From Perca fluviatilis (lineage: Eukaryota; Chordata; Actinopteri; Perciformes; Percidae): a stretch of 64,000 nt of DNA. This document shows positions 1 through 11,520 of this stretch, in pieces (the stretch's first letter is position 1; each line of letters begins with the position of its first letter). The translations under genes were made by a program, and so were the position numbers. The stretch is from NCBI RefSeq assembly GCF_010015445.1, contig NC_053116.1:10716085-10780084 (forward strand), in the 5' to 3' direction. Below the pieces are notes generated by a model. It searched no databases. It was not told where the DNA came from and was given only the letters and a program-made list of their open reading frames with translations.

Positions 1-187
1 TTGTGCTTATGTATTATTATTTTATTGATTTTATTTTTTAAGTACTTGAATTTACCTGGATTATTTTAATTTAAACTATTTTGTAATTAAATAATTAATT
101 TAAATGTATTTAATTGATTGGATGAACTATAATTTGCCTAAATATGATTATTTTGTATTTTTGTCCGTCTGATTGAATGCTTGTTAA

Positions 188-370
188 AAAATAAATCAGA
201 CCTTACTCAACAGTTACTCAGTACTTGAGTAGTTTTTTCACCAAGTACTTTTTTACTCTTACTCAAGTAATTATTTGGATGACTACTTTTTACTTTTACT
301 TGAGTCATATTATTCTAAAGTAACAGTACTTTTACTTGAGTACAATTTTTGGCTACTCTACCCACCTCTG
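188..370 (-). mobile_element. Tol2-like hAT element end
   Basis: Repeated 'tacttgagta'-type motifs run up to the terminal motif cccacctctg (361-370), the inverse of the CAGAGGTGGG tip seen in Tol2-like hAT transposons. It abuts the LINE fragment that begins right after it. The other end is not in the window. Bases 1-187 are AT-rich with nothing recognisable. Confidence 0.6.
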
Positions 371-1961
371 CTTGGTGGTCTTGTTCTACCCAACTTCCAA
401 TACTACTATTGGGCTACTAATTTGTGTGTGATGCACTACTGGCTGCAAGCCACCAATCCAGAACACACTGCTGCCTGGCTTAGTATTGAAGCGGCTTCCT
501 GTAAACCATCCTCTCTTCCGGCACCCTTATACTCTCCAGGAAACTCTCCTACTGTACGATACACAAAGAACATAGTGGTAGGACTACTCTCAAAATCTGG
601 AGGCAATTCAAATTTAATTTTGGCATTCTTCCTTTCTTGCTTCATGCCCCTTTTAAACAAAACCATTCATTCCCCCCATCGTTGATGGGCAAGGCCTTCT
701 CTGCATGGGTGCAAGTAGGTATCACTTATTTCAGTAATTTGTACATAAAAGGAACCTTTGCCTCATTTCAGCAGCTGACAGCAAAATTGTCCTTGAAAAA
801 AAAGTATTTTTTTTCCAATATTTACAGATCCGTAACTTTGTTCAAGCTGAAATTCCTAATTTCCCCTCAAAACCACAAGATACACAACAAGACATATTTC
901 TAGAACCAGTTTTTAGAGAGGTTTTCATTTCGTACATGTATGGTAGAATCTTTTCTGAATACAATCATTCCTTGTCTTCCATTAAGACACTCTGGGAACA
1001 GGATCTTGCAGTGTTTGCTGAAGATATTTGGGAGAGAATCTTGTATCGTGTCCATTCCTCCGCTTTTTGTGCCAAACATGGACTAAAACAATTTAAAATT
1101 CTCCATCGCACTCACTGGAGTAAAGAGAAGCTCTCTAGGATTTACCCTCACGTAAACCCCCTCTGTGATTGATGCCAACAGGCTCCAACCTCCTTAATTC
1201 ATATGTTTTTAACTTGCCCAACTCTCCATAATTTTTGGACTGACATTTTCAATACCCCATCTACTAAATGTGCCCTCTGACCCTATCCCAGTAACTATCC
1301 TGTTTGGAGTGCTGCCCTCTACCCTAGTGGTGCTTAAATTTAAGGCTGATTTTAGAGCATTTGCCACCCTATTGGCTAGGAGATTGATTTTACTCAGATG
1401 GAAATCCTCCACTCCTCCCACAGTTTATCACTGGCTGAGAGATCTTTTATCCTACTCCAAGCTAGAGAAGATGAGGGCTACATTGCAAGGTTCCACCACT
1501 AAATTCTACAAAATATGGAATCCTTTTCTTGAACATCTGAAATCAATTCAGTTCCCCGCTGCCAGTTCCCCTCTGCCAATATGTAATCTGTATTGTACAC
1601 TTCTAGATGTGTGTAGTTTATGTGTACTATAAGTAAGTGGAAATAACATTTAATGTACACTTCCTGCAGGATCATGTCATTCACAAAGGCCTCTTTTTGT
1701 TTGATTTTGCTTTGTTTTGTTTTGTATTTTGTTTTTCTTTAATTGTAATCTGTACTGTGTCAATAAGTTTGTGCGCATGTGTAAGTGTATTGAAGTCCGA
1801 AAATTTGACCCAGAATTTAAACAATGAGTTTCAATGAGTTATGCTTATTGGGTCTTATGATTCTAATGTTGTCATTTGTAAGACATTCTGTGCATTGATA
1901 TTGTCATTGTATACTATCAGCTTGAAAAGAAAACCAATAAAAATAATTTACAAAAAAAAAG
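371..1961 (+). mobile_element. L1/Tx1-like LINE, degraded 3' end of ORF2
   Basis: Conceptual translation in shifting frames gives typical C-terminal ORF2 blocks of fish L1/Tx1 LINEs: a GGLVLPNFQYYYWATN block near 371-420, FKILHRTHWSKEKLSRIYP near 1090-1145, and a Cys-rich PLCD..C..A..SLIHMF..CP block near 1156-1220. Several stops and frameshifts break it, so it is inactive. It ends with an AATAAAAATAA motif and a short A run at 1937-1961. The family differs from the LINE at 5403-10116. Confidence 0.75.
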
Positions 1962-1964
1962 TAA

Positions 1965-2611
1965 TTATAGTACGTATGTAGAAGAAAGTCATAGTATAGT
2001 ATGTCGAAGAAAGTCATAGTATAGTATGCTGAAAAAAGTCTAAAAAGTCACAAAATAGTCATAGTATAGCATGTGGAAAAAAGTCACAAAAGAAGTCATA
2101 GTATAGTATGTTGAAGAAAGTCCCACAAACGTCATAGTAAAGTATGTTGAAAAAAGTCTTTGTAAAGTATGTCGAAGATTGTCAACAAAAGTCATAACAT
2201 AGTATGTCAAAAAAAGTCATGAAAAGTCAAAGTATAGTATGTCGAAAAAAGTCATAGTATCGTATGTCAAAAAAGTGATAAAAAGTCATAGTATATTATG
2301 TCGAAAAAAGTCTTAGTATAGTATGTTGAAGAAAGCCACAAAACGTCATAGTATATAAGTCGAAAAAAGTCATAGTTTAGTATGTTGAAGAAAGTCAGAA
2401 AACGTCATAGTATAGTATGTATAGTAAAGTACAGTACAGTATGTCGAAAGAAAGTCACAAAAATGTCATAGTATAGTATGTATAGTATAGTATGTCGAAA
2501 AAAGTCTTACTATAGTATGTCCAAAAAAGTCATAGTATAGTAGTCAAAAAAGTCACAGTATAGTAGGCTATATCCAAAAAAGTCTTACTATAGTATGTCG
2601 AAAAAAGTCAT
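1965..2611. repeat. AT-rich minisatellite array 1 (GTATAGTATGTCGAAAAAAGTC unit)
   Basis: Imperfect tandem copies of a roughly 20-40 bp unit built from 'agtcatagtatagtatgtc' and 'gaaaaaagtca', with variable numbers of short sub-blocks. The same unit forms a second array at 34500-35545. Confidence 0.9.
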
Positions 2612-2612
2612 A

Positions 2613-2805
2613 AAAAAAGCACAGCCTGGCGCAGCTACCAGAAGACTTACACATTTCAGACAGGTTGCTCACGTCACATCAGTCAGTTTGAGGCTGCGCA
2701 GTACGCTCAGCCATCACCGGAAGAGTGCTTCTAATTGACTTCACTGGTTTCCGTCGAAGTATATGGCGTCGCTGCGTCCATTTATTTTACTGTCTATGTG
2801 TATGC
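2613..2805 (+). repeat. Truncated copy of dispersed repeat F
   Basis: Matches 58926-59105 in the same orientation and 55975-56180 in reverse, sharing the blocks 'cagctaccagaagactta', 'gttgctcacgtcaca' and 'ccatcaccgga'. It is a partial copy of the repeat that forms the large inverted pair inside the TTAA element at 55775-61168. Confidence 0.7.
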
Positions 2806-3537
2806 CACCATGGTGACTGACTCAGCAGAGTAAAGTCAGCCATAGTTAACGGTTACACTTCCTTGAAAGGTTTTCAAAATACACCTCCTCTCTGTTGTAA
2901 AGAGAAAGGAAACAGTATATTTAGGGAGGGGTCTGTGTTAAATGAATATCCTCCATTCTGTTGTGTTTTTTGCCCAGAAATGTAATTTTCTCTGCATGTA
3001 TCAATAAAGTAGGCTACTATAGCACATAGCATACAAAATTTAATATGCTGGTCTTTTAAATAGACTACACAAAACATTGGCTATTTTGAAAATTATGAAG
3101 GCTAACAGATGAATTTAGTTGTGCATTACACCAAAAAAGTTGAATAAAACCCAAAGACGAATGCTAATTATAGCCTACAGAAGACTCCCTGACATTCAAT
3201 GAACTGTAGACTGTCTACCATGCAACACAACGTAACATAATAATTTGATATCTGTTTTCATTTATTCCTATATATAATTTTTGATTTGAGTACTTACATG
3301 TTATTATGTTTACTTACAATAATCTATGTTCTTCATATGACAATTTTCTTATTTTGAAGGCAAAATCTTTTAATTTCCGGTCTAACAGTTATCTGTGTTT
3401 CACTTGACGGAGATTTGTCCATGGATTTGTCACATGGGCGAGTCCATCAGAGGGGTAAGTGTCAAAAAAGAAAGCACCTTGCGCGTGCGCATATCGGATC
3501 GTGCAGGCAGCACAGATGGCATGTACCCACATTATAT
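2806..3537. other. AT-rich interval with no recognised gene
   Basis: No homologous domain, RNA gene or clear repeat is visible. It lies between repeat F and the start of the duplicated block, so it is the left flank of the tandem duplication. Confidence 0.5.
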
Positions 3538-3905
3538 GTAGCCTACTTTTATTAAATATATTCATTTCATGCTACTTTGTACTTCTATTCTATAGGTGAC
3601 GTGATCCATGTTTTTTCCCGTCAATATTCAGTTTCCTTGGGGTTAACAGCATGTGGTAAAGTTGGTGATTTTCGGCTCAGGAAAGGATATGCGTCACTGA
3701 TTACCGAAATGGCCACGCCTGTTTCCGACAACAAGCTGTAGCCGTCAGGAACAGCCCACATTCACCATTGTGGATTAGCAGCAGCCGGTGATTCTTCGCA
3801 TTTGGTTGGGTAAGTCAAAACACTGTTCCTATGCTTGAACAAACTGACGGTTACACCGCAAAAACAAACCGAAAACAGAACGGCGTTACCATTTGAACGT
3901 CGACG
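3538..3905 (+). promoter_or_regulatory. Copy A conserved upstream block; putative non-coding first exon
   Basis: This block is repeated almost unchanged at 43121-43460, about 6.6 kb upstream of copy B. It contains a segment around 3700-3809 followed by a strong donor-like site (GG|GTAAGTC, GT at 3810-3811). Exon 1 of the coding region is preceded by a good pyrimidine-rich acceptor (…tttctctttgccag, AG at 14843-14844), which implies an upstream untranslated exon. The simplest reading is that this block holds that exon and the promoter. No coding potential is evident. The exon assignment is inference. Confidence 0.4.
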
Positions 3906-3939
3906 ACTAAAACAATATATTATTAACGTTTGTTGATGG

Positions 3940-4100
3940 CAGTGTTTCCCACAGATAGGAAGCAACTTGTGGCGGTGGGTGGGTGTCGCCCCATGTCACC
4001 GGGGGGCGTGGTGTATCAAAAACTGAGAAGGACACGAAGTTAGATGCTGACATCCTCCTTTCCTACTTCAATGCCTAACGAATCTATGGGCGTTTCCCAA
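3940..4100 (+). mobile_element. hAT-like element, left end (CAGTGTTTCCCAC tip)
   Basis: The tip CAGTGTTTCCCACAGAT and the next ~80 bases match the left end of the element at 37931-42380. Internal sequence of the same family reappears at 11790-11960, so this hAT-like element was split by the nested insertions between 4087 and about 11520. Confidence 0.65.
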
Positions 4101-4596
4101 TATGTGTTCTTCTATTAGGCTCGTTCGAGATGAACTGCGCCTCGCCTGTAAAGTAGACGAGAGCAGGCGGCAGCAGCCGGGGGCGGTGACAAAAGTCCGC
4201 TCTCAAGTCGGACAGTTTACCAGCTGACTCCAGCACATTGACATTTGTATATATATAGCCTTCAGGCTGAACAGGAAGTGACACAAACACTGTGGTCCGT
4301 TCGGGTCCGATTCCGATTTAATAAAATGTTATCAGACCCATATATCTGCTCCTACACAGATCTCCAGTTGATTTTATTATAGCAGAGTAGCTGTCAAAAT
4401 TCACTACATGCGATCTGTTGCTGATTTTAATTACCAACAGACTGTAGATGATCCGTAATCTGAACAGATTTAGTCTCTCTGACTTCGAAACATAACTATC
4501 AACCTCACAACATGTGTTCTGTACAGAATAAGCTTTTAAATCAGACAAATCACAGTTAAAATCCCTCCGATTGAAAATCAATAAAAAGTTTAGCTA

Positions 4597-5335
4597 AATG
4601 TGTCTCTTTCACCCGATTGTCGTTGAGAAACCTCAGATTTGATTGTAGTTTTTGCAAGTCCAACATGGGTTATAGGTCGAAAGTTGAATGAACGAGTACT
4701 TATGACCTTTTGATTTCTTACAGGGGGAGTCGTTGTTGCCCATAACACGCTAGCATTCTGCTAATGAATGCTGATTGGTCAGTGAAGGTCTGATTACGCT
4801 CGGAGATCCCGCTTGACGGCATCCGAAGCAGAGCCTGAATGTCAGAGTGAATATTTCGGCGTGGTCTTTAAAACATCAGCAAACCTCTTTCTAGCACGTG
4901 TATTAACAGGGAGAGCCGAACCTGTTTGCTGTGTTGTCGATGCCTCGAGAGAAAAAAGGAAGCGACTCAGAGCTTGCCGTAAAGCAGTATCTCTGGCTGT
5001 GTATGTGTATGACGTCATTGACATTTTAAAAGGCTTTTTAGAACAAAAAAACGACTTTAAAAAAATCTAACACCCAGCAGTGTGTATTTTCTTAGCCTCC
5101 CCTTTCGAATGCAACATTCAAATTACTAGACAAAAAATGATATCCTGAGAAAAGTGGATTTTGAGGGGTATAGCTCCATAGAGCCCCATTCATTCTGCAC
5201 TGGCCTGTGAGACTTGGAACTCTGGTGGAACTGCAACCAGTTCAGAAGCTGGAAGTAACGAGGGAGTGGAACTTCTTGATATATTAGAAGTTCTTTGCTG
5301 CGTCTCAGAACTGCGGCCGCCTTGGTCTCGTGAGA
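4597..5335 (+). repeat. Dispersed repeat G, copy 1
   Basis: Near-identical to 51088-51800 and to the reverse complement of about 59100-59665. It starts near 'ctaaatgtgtctctttcacc' and ends in a 'gaactctggtggaactgcaa' segment. An 85-codon open frame (4813-5070) is kept in copies 1 and 2 but is broken in copy 3, so it is treated as repeat sequence rather than a gene. Confidence 0.8.
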
Positions 5336-5386
5336 TTATCGTTGCCCACGTGTGCATGACGTCAGAGCAAGTCGGGATCAAGTCGG

Positions 5387-5402
5387 ACACAAATCTAACC
5401 GG
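5387..5402 (+). repeat. LINE target-site duplication, left copy
   Basis: ACACAAATCTAACCGG is repeated exactly at 10117-10132, flanking the LINE. A 16-bp perfect duplication is typical of target-primed reverse transcription and suggests a recent insertion. Confidence 0.9.
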
Positions 5403-5540
5403 GGGCCGAGTGAGTAGACGCTTTCTACCGATCTCTGCAAAGAAAAGTTTTGGAAACTGTAAAACTAAATTTATTATCTCGCCAAGCACTACTTTTTTTC
5501 TCAGAAATACTACAGCACTCGTAAGACGTATTATTGAGCA

Positions 5541-6440
5541 ATGCCAAACCAACGCGACAGGAAAAGAGGCCAAGAGAGCGCCGGACTGAAGCTAAATCCA
5601 AATGCTAGCAACATTACTCCTAAGGCTGGCAATGCTCTAGTTGACAATTGTCACGATTATACCTCCACTCTCCTGCCTCTTGCCACTGCGGAAGACTTTA
5701 TGGATGAATTTCCACCTCTTCCCATCACTCCCAGTAAGTCGCCAGCACCGAAGAAAATGTTGTACGCAACCGGATCTGAACAAACCAACACCAACGATAT
5801 CATAGCCAGCCTCTCAGCACTGATAAACACGAGGTCAGACAACATTGAAAGCATGGTCAGTGCCAATGCACTTAAAATTGAAGGTCTTAAAAAGACAATT
5901 GACTTTGTGTGTGCAGAAATCAAGGATGTAAAAAGCAAAGTGTGTACACTCGAGGTGAAAATGGCAAAAGAAGAAAAACGAGTAGACACTTGTCGGCAAA
6001 TGGTCTCGGAGTTAGAGAGATACTCCAGGAGATGGAACCTTAGACTTTACGGAGTCGAAGAATCAGAAAAGGAAAACATACGAAAGAAGGCCATCGAGGT
6101 CTGTCAGGCTGTTCTGCCGGAGGAAAAGAACAGGCTGGCTGACGCTATCGACACCGTACATCGGCTCGGCATTAAGCGGCAGAATGACAACAAACCCAGA
6201 GGCATCATCATCCAATTCATTGCACGTGTCTGCAGAGACGCCGTGTGGAAAGCTGCGAAGATGTCAACGCACCTGCGCGACAACGGATTAAGATTTGCGG
6301 AGGATCTCTCTAAAGAAGACCGAGAACGAAGGAGCAAACTTTGGCCAGCGATAAAAAAAGCTCGAGAGGAGGGCAAACCAGCCTTCTTCATTGGTGGTCG
6401 CGGATTTGTCAACGGTTCAGAAGTCCCTCTGCCCACCTAA
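5541..6440 (+). CDS. LINE ORF1 RNA-binding protein
   Basis: A 299-residue open frame starting at the first ATG after the LINE 5' UTR. The N-terminal third is low-complexity and polar. A probable coiled coil covers about residues 75-150, rich in Lys, Glu and hydrophobic heptads (for example IKDVKSKVCTLEVKMAKEE). It is followed by an RRM-like region, about residues 155-235, with RRWNLRLYGVEESE and PRGIIIQF, and a C-terminal domain with LRFAEDLSKEDRERR. This order is that of L1-type ORF1 (Transposase_22) proteins, which trimerise and bind the element RNA in the ribonucleoprotein particle. It is intact and precedes ORF2 by about 380 bases. Known of the family: nucleic-acid chaperone activity. Not a host gene. 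Confidence 0.9.
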   Translation: MPNQRDRKRGQESAGLKLNPNASNITPKAGNALVDNCHDYTSTLLPLATAEDFMDEFPPLPITPSKSPAPKKMLYATGSEQTNTNDIIASLSALINTRSDNIESMVSANALKIEGLKKTIDFVCAEIKDVKSKVCTLEVKMAKEEKRVDTCRQMVSELERYSRRWNLRLYGVEESEKENIRKKAIEVCQAVLPEEKNRLADAIDTVHRLGIKRQNDNKPRGIIIQFIARVCRDAVWKAAKMSTHLRDNGLRFAEDLSKEDRERRSKLWPAIKKAREEGKPAFFIGGRGFVNGSEVPLPT

Positions 6441-6821
6441 GAAACAGTCTCGCCTGCTACCTGTTAACACAAGGACACCCACTGGTTTGATCTGCACTAC
6501 ACTCAAAGTTGATATTGTCATATTTTTTTGTTGGTCTGTTTGTAGGACTTTACAAAGCACTTTAATTTACAAAACCACTGCCTTTTCTATTATATGTTCT
6601 GTTCTTTTAGTCCGTTTAATGAACGAGGCAGCTGATTGGGAATGCTGTGCTTTTTAGTTGGCCGGAACTATATCCTTTTCTCCTTACCGTACTTTTTTAT
6701 TTTTTATATGAAGCAGCACTCGGTCCCCTTATCCAGTATTACCCTTCTAACCAATTGGTTATTGATCGCTTTCTAGTTTACTCCTTGTTCGTGTTCGTTA
6801 ATAACTTTGTCTTTATCTATT

Positions 6822-7790
6822 GTTTCTTTAAATGCTAGGGGACTAAGACAGATTTGTAAAAGGAAAGCCTTATTTTTATTTGCCAAACAACTTCGTACAG
6901 ATTTTTGTTTTTTTTCAAGAAAGTCATTCCACATCTGCTGATGTCAATTTTTGGAAATCTCAATGGGGTAACAATATCTGGTTCTCTCAGGGCTCAGAAA
7001 GATCTGCTGGAGTAACCACGCTCAAAAATACTTTCTCAGGTGATGTCTTACACTCAGACTGTGACCCCCTAGGGCACTACGTATGTCTTATTATTAGAGT
7101 TGACAACATTTCTAGCATTGTTATTAATATTTACGGTTACAATAACAAACTTGAGAATGATAAATTACTTGATTCTATAGAAGAAAGAATTACATTTTGG
7201 CTCACCAGATACCCAAACTCTATTCTTTTAATTGGTGGAGACTTTAATATTGCCCTAGATAATGCTATTGACAGGTGGCCCCCTGGGTGGTCTTCCTCCA
7301 TCAGCACAAACCTTAAAAGATTTATGGGAAGATTTAGCATTGTAGATGTATGGAGAGAGAAATTTCCTGATGAAAGATCCTTTACTTGGAGCAACAGGTC
7401 AGGATCCAGCCAGTCTCGCATAGATTTTTGGTTATTATCCAATAACCTTGAAAAAAATAAAGTTACAGTAACTATCCATGCCACACCCCTTACTGACCAT
7501 AGAGCAATTCATATAAACATCCACTTTAGTGTATCTAATACATTCCATAGATCGTGCTACTGGAAATTAAACAATTCCCTGTTAAAACATGAAAAGGTTA
7601 AGATTGAAATGATTAGGTTAATTACTCATTATTACAACAAGGCTAAAAAGGAAAAATCCTACAACACTAACTGGGAACTGCTTAAGTTCGAGTCAGGAAA
7701 ATTTTTGAGACAGTATGGAACCTTTGTTGCTAAAACCAAAAGAGCAGAAGAAGATGAAGTCATAAATACAATTTCATCATTTTATCAGAG
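6822..7790 (+). pseudogene. LINE ORF2, endonuclease part (frameshifted)
   Basis: Apurinic-type endonuclease domain of ORF2. Conserved blocks are SLNARGLRQ at about 6824-6850, FFQESHS at about 6910-6930, GGDFNIALD at about 7240-7263, SRIDFWLLS near 7417-7440 and LTDHRAIHI near 7489-7515. The first block is out of frame with the rest by one base, explained by an extra T in the T run at about 6907-6917. A second shift near 7775-7790 separates this part from the reverse transcriptase frame. No ATG precedes the first block before an in-frame stop. The open part is 6880-7890. Confidence 0.88.
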
Positions 7791-9980
7791 ACCACCGAGG
7801 AAGTTTCAGAGGAGGATAGACTACTTCTCTTACAACTCCAAAACAAATTGGACGAATTATATCGACAAAAAGCAGAAGGAGCCTTTGTAAGGTCTAGGAA
7901 AAGATGGCTGGAGGAGGGGGAGCAAAATTCTGCTTACTTTTTCCGTCTTGAAAGCTACCGACCTAAATTCAATTCCATCCATAGTTTAAATATTAATGGG
8001 ATCGTTACTGATGATGCTAAATTAATTGCAAATCTTTGTTCCAAATTCTATAGCAACTTATACAGCTCCAAGTATAATAAAGAAGCTACGTCTCATTTTC
8101 TTAACTCCTTAAATAATGTAAGAAAGATTGATGTGGCAGACAAAGATTATTGTGACACCCCGCTTACATTGGCAGAGGTCGCTGATTCGGTTGCTCAACT
8201 TAAAAACAATAAATCCCCCGGCACTGACGGATTAACTGCAGAACTTTATAAAGCGTTCTCAGAGCATTTGGCCCCTTTTTTACTACAGGTTTTTACGGAG
8301 AGTATAGAGAATGATTCCCTCCCTCCTAGCCTCACTCAAGGGCTGGTCACACTGATTCCCAAGCCTAAAAAAGATCCGCTCCTTATTGACAACTGGAGAC
8401 CTATTTGTCTGCTTAACAATGATTACAAAATTATGGCATCAATTTTTGCCAGAAGAATTAAAGAAACTCTTGACACAATTATAGATGAGACACAATCAGG
8501 CTTTATGAGAAACAGACATATTTCTAATAATATTAGACTAGTATTAGATATTCTTGACTACTCTGACTTAATATCTGAAGATAGCTTCATCCTCTTCTTA
8601 GACTTCTATAAGGCCTTTGATACAATAGAACACCAATTTATTTTTCTATCCTTAGAGAAATTTGGTTTTGGTCACTTTTTCCGCAAAGCAGTTCAAACCT
8701 TATATGTTAATGGAAATAGCTCTATAAAACTGAAAAATGGAACTTCCCCTAGATTTAATCTGGAACGGGGTATTCGTCAGGGATGCCCAATTTCCCCTTA
8801 TTTGTTTTTACTTTGTACACAAATTCTCACAACTTATGTATGTAATAGTACTATACAAGGAATCTCTATTGCAGGTAGGGATATCATCATCAGTCAGCTT
8901 GCTGATGATACCACAATCTTTTTAAAAAATGCAAGCCAGATACCTGTTGCTATTCAAGTAATTAAGCAGTTTTCAGAGGCCTCTGGTTTATGCCTAAATA
9001 TTAATAAATGTGAGCTGTTTCCTTTAAAAGACTGTAATATACAAACTATTTGCAACATTCCGATCAAGAAAGAAGTTACATACTTGGGTATTATTATCAC
9101 TAAAGATCAGAAAATGAGATGTCCGTTAAATTTCTCTCCAATCATTAAAAAAACTCAGAACAAACTGAACCAGTGGTTGCAAAGGGACTTATCTCTAAAA
9201 GGCAGAGTGCTGCTTACCAAGGCTGAAGGAATATCTAGGCTTACATACGCTGCTCTCTCGTTACACTTGGATAGTAAAATCTGTAAAGACATTGATAGGA
9301 TGCTTTTTGACTTCATTTGGAAAAACCGTATCCATTATATCAAAAAAAGTGTTGTTATGAATAAATATGAATTTGGTGGGCTAAATTTTTTGGACTTCAA
9401 TACTCTAAATAATACCTTTAAGATTAATTGGACTAAGCATTTTCTTAAAAACCCTTTCTCGATTTGGAATTTTATTCCCCATTACATATTCTCTCGTTTT
9501 GGTGGTCTGGGCTTTATTTTGAATTGTAACTACAATGTCGACAAAGTTCCTGTAAAACTGTCGACTTTTCACAAGCAGGTCGTCTTAGCTTGGTCTCTTA
9601 TTTACAAACATAATTTCTCACCTCACAGGTATCTAATTTGGAATAACAGAGATATTTTATATAAGAACAAGTCACTTTATTTTGAGAATTGGGTACGCAA
9701 TCAGATTCTGCTGGTGGACCAACTGTTTAATGTAGAGGGGCGACTTTTCTCCTATAGAGAATTTTTATCAACATATAACATTCCAGTTACACCGAAAGAA
9801 TTCACAATTGTATTTGATGCCATTCCTTCAGGCACAATCATGCTTTTTAAGTATACTGGCAGACTTCCACCTACTGTCTCCCTCCCTGATGTGGCTGAAT
9901 CACCAGTTGGAAGAATCTGTTTTTCAAACAACAAAAAGGCTGTTAAAACTGTCAACATATGGTCCTCTTTCTCTTTATAA
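7791..9980 (+). pseudogene. LINE ORF2, reverse transcriptase part
   Basis: An open frame (7848-9980, 710 codons) holding the complete reverse transcriptase region. Motifs in order: KSPGTDGLTAELYK; LIPKPKKDPLLIDNWRPI; SGFMRNRHISNNIR; the A box as LFLDFYKAFD (usually D.KKAFD); GIRQGCPISPYLF; and the catalytic box as QLADDTTIF (the usual FADD reads LADD). The C-terminal connection region is typical of L1/Tx1 LINEs. The frame itself is uninterrupted to the stop at 9980, so the reverse transcriptase looks intact even though the endonuclease is out of frame with it. The element reads as recently active and only lightly damaged. Confidence 0.92.
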
Positions 9981-10116
9981 TGACCTATAAGCTTCCCCTA
10001 GCAATTTTGTTTTTTATAATGTTTATCATTTTCCTTGTTGTATGTTATGTACATGTTGGCTATTCACATGTGATTTGTACCCTTTTTTGCAATAAAAAAA
10101 CAAAAAACAAAAAAAA

Positions 10117-10132
10117 ACACAAATCTAACCGG
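10117..10132 (+). repeat. LINE target-site duplication, right copy
   Basis: Exact repeat of 5387-5402, placed right after the A-rich tail. Confidence 0.9.
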
Positions 10133-10793
10133 CATGCATTGGGCGCCGATCGCCGGTGATCGATTCTGCGCAGATCTGGTTCATCTCGAACGAGCCTACT
10201 GACTTGTGTGCTTGTGTCCCTGTGAAACGTCATCTCGTGTTGCCAAAGTACTGTCCCAATACACAAGTTCGCATTTCGCCAACAACAGTTAAAATTCCCG
10301 GATGTATTCTTGACACGCCCATTTACCGAGGATACATCGGTTGGTAACTTGTATGAACTTCGCAGCACCTGTATCCCAACATTTATTTCGGCATTCAATG
10401 ATGGCTGGATTTCCAGTACATAGACAGCCCAAAAACGGGACAATTTTAACAATTTTCGCCATCTTATTCATCACTAAATTCACTTCTGAGAACATTTTAG
10501 GCAAGAAATGAACGGTTTATATTTCGAATATAGGCAGTCTTGCGAAAATCATTGCCGAATTGACAATTTGCTCCAAAGTGTTCGGAGTTTTCGGAGCTCC
10601 ATAAAATGACGCGGCGGCCAGCTTGCGCCTGCCGGGGCCGCCTGCTCGGCGCTCGAACAGTCACACTCGGAGATTCCGCTGTAAGACGGAGGTCTTTTAG
10701 ACCGGTCCTGTAAATAAGAGGCTTTTATTTCGCCGTTTCGGATCGTTTGTTTAAATATCACAACACATGTGGTTAACTGTCTTTTCGGAGTTA

Positions 10794-10796
<3 letters not shown>

Positions 10797-10842
<46 letters not shown>
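10797..10842. repeat. (CA)n microsatellite
   Basis: About 23 perfect CA units. Confidence 0.97.
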
Positions 10843-10844
<2 letters not shown>

Positions 10845-11006
10845 CGCAGCAGGCAGAGGAGAAGTATACCATAGATGGACTGTATATTATTAGGCTAGTC
10901 TATGAGATATACCCGTTTCTTTTCGGGAGACTTGTTTAAATTATGCCATAGGCTATAGCCTACATTATATTTTGTATTTAGTTCATATTTTTTTGTTTTT
11001 ACATAT

Positions 11007-11008
<2 letters not shown>

Positions 11009-11046
<38 letters not shown>
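11009..11046. repeat. Poly-T tract
   Basis: A run of about 38 T, possibly the reverse-strand tail of an undetermined retroelement. Confidence 0.9.
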
Positions 11047-11520
11047 CTAATAGGAACACATAGGACACACCAGTGCACATGTCTATTTATTTGTTTAATT
11101 TAAACTGACTTAAAATGATATGCTAATAATGGTAGGGATCACGTTCCACTCTTTTGAATAAGTAAGGGGTGTTTGAGCTAAACCATAAACAATAAAATTA
11201 AAGCTCAATTTAGTTTTATTTTTCAATATTATTGCAATAGTTGTAGCATTATGAGGTTTTCTTGTCCGGAGATTGTTTTAATACAAAGTGGTTATATTGT
11301 TGTGGTTTTTATTTCTAGCTGGTATTTTGGAGCCCTGCAGGTAGCCTCTGTGCTGGGAGTGTTGAGCAATAACAGGAAGAACACATCGTCTCAAACTGTT
11401 AACAGCGTTTTCTGTGCTTGTGAACTTGCGAGTTAATTCTTCCAAGAACAACCAGCAAGAACGTTCTCCCCAAGAACACAAGTCCGTACTTTGCATTCTT
11501 GGTATTGAGAAACGCCCATT

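Larger units (their letters stand above)
5403..10116 (+). mobile_element. Nearly full-length L1/Tx1-like LINE
   Basis: A 4.7-kb non-LTR retrotransposon with a 5' UTR (5403-5540), ORF1 (5541-6440), an ORF2 with endonuclease and reverse transcriptase domains (about 6822-9980), a short 3' UTR and an A-rich tail (10092-10116). It is bounded by exact 16-bp direct repeats. ORF1 is intact; ORF2 has two apparent frameshifts and no visible ATG at the expected start, so this copy is probably not autonomous. It inserted within another repeat, since the sequence on both sides of the duplication reads as one unit. Confidence 0.93.
4087..11520. mobile_element. Nested repeat block with terminal GGGCGTTTC inverted motifs
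   Basis: Short inverted motifs atgggcgtttccca (about 4086-4099) and tgagaaacgcccat (about 11506-11519) suggest the two ends of one TIR element. Inside it are a dispersed repeat (4597-5335), the L1/Tx1-like LINE with its target duplication, a CA tract and a poly-T tract. A second inverted pair (4116-4134 and 10184-10200) lies inside. Element class is not determined. Confidence 0.4.

Noticed and set aside
275..685. 136-codon open frame at the left edge
   Set aside because: It runs from a hAT-like end into a LINE fragment, and the LINE frame breaks inside it. Not a gene.
1965..2611. Regularly spaced repeats resembling a CRISPR array
   Set aside because: Units and gaps vary in length, spacers are themselves made of the unit, the genome is eukaryotic and no cas genes are present.
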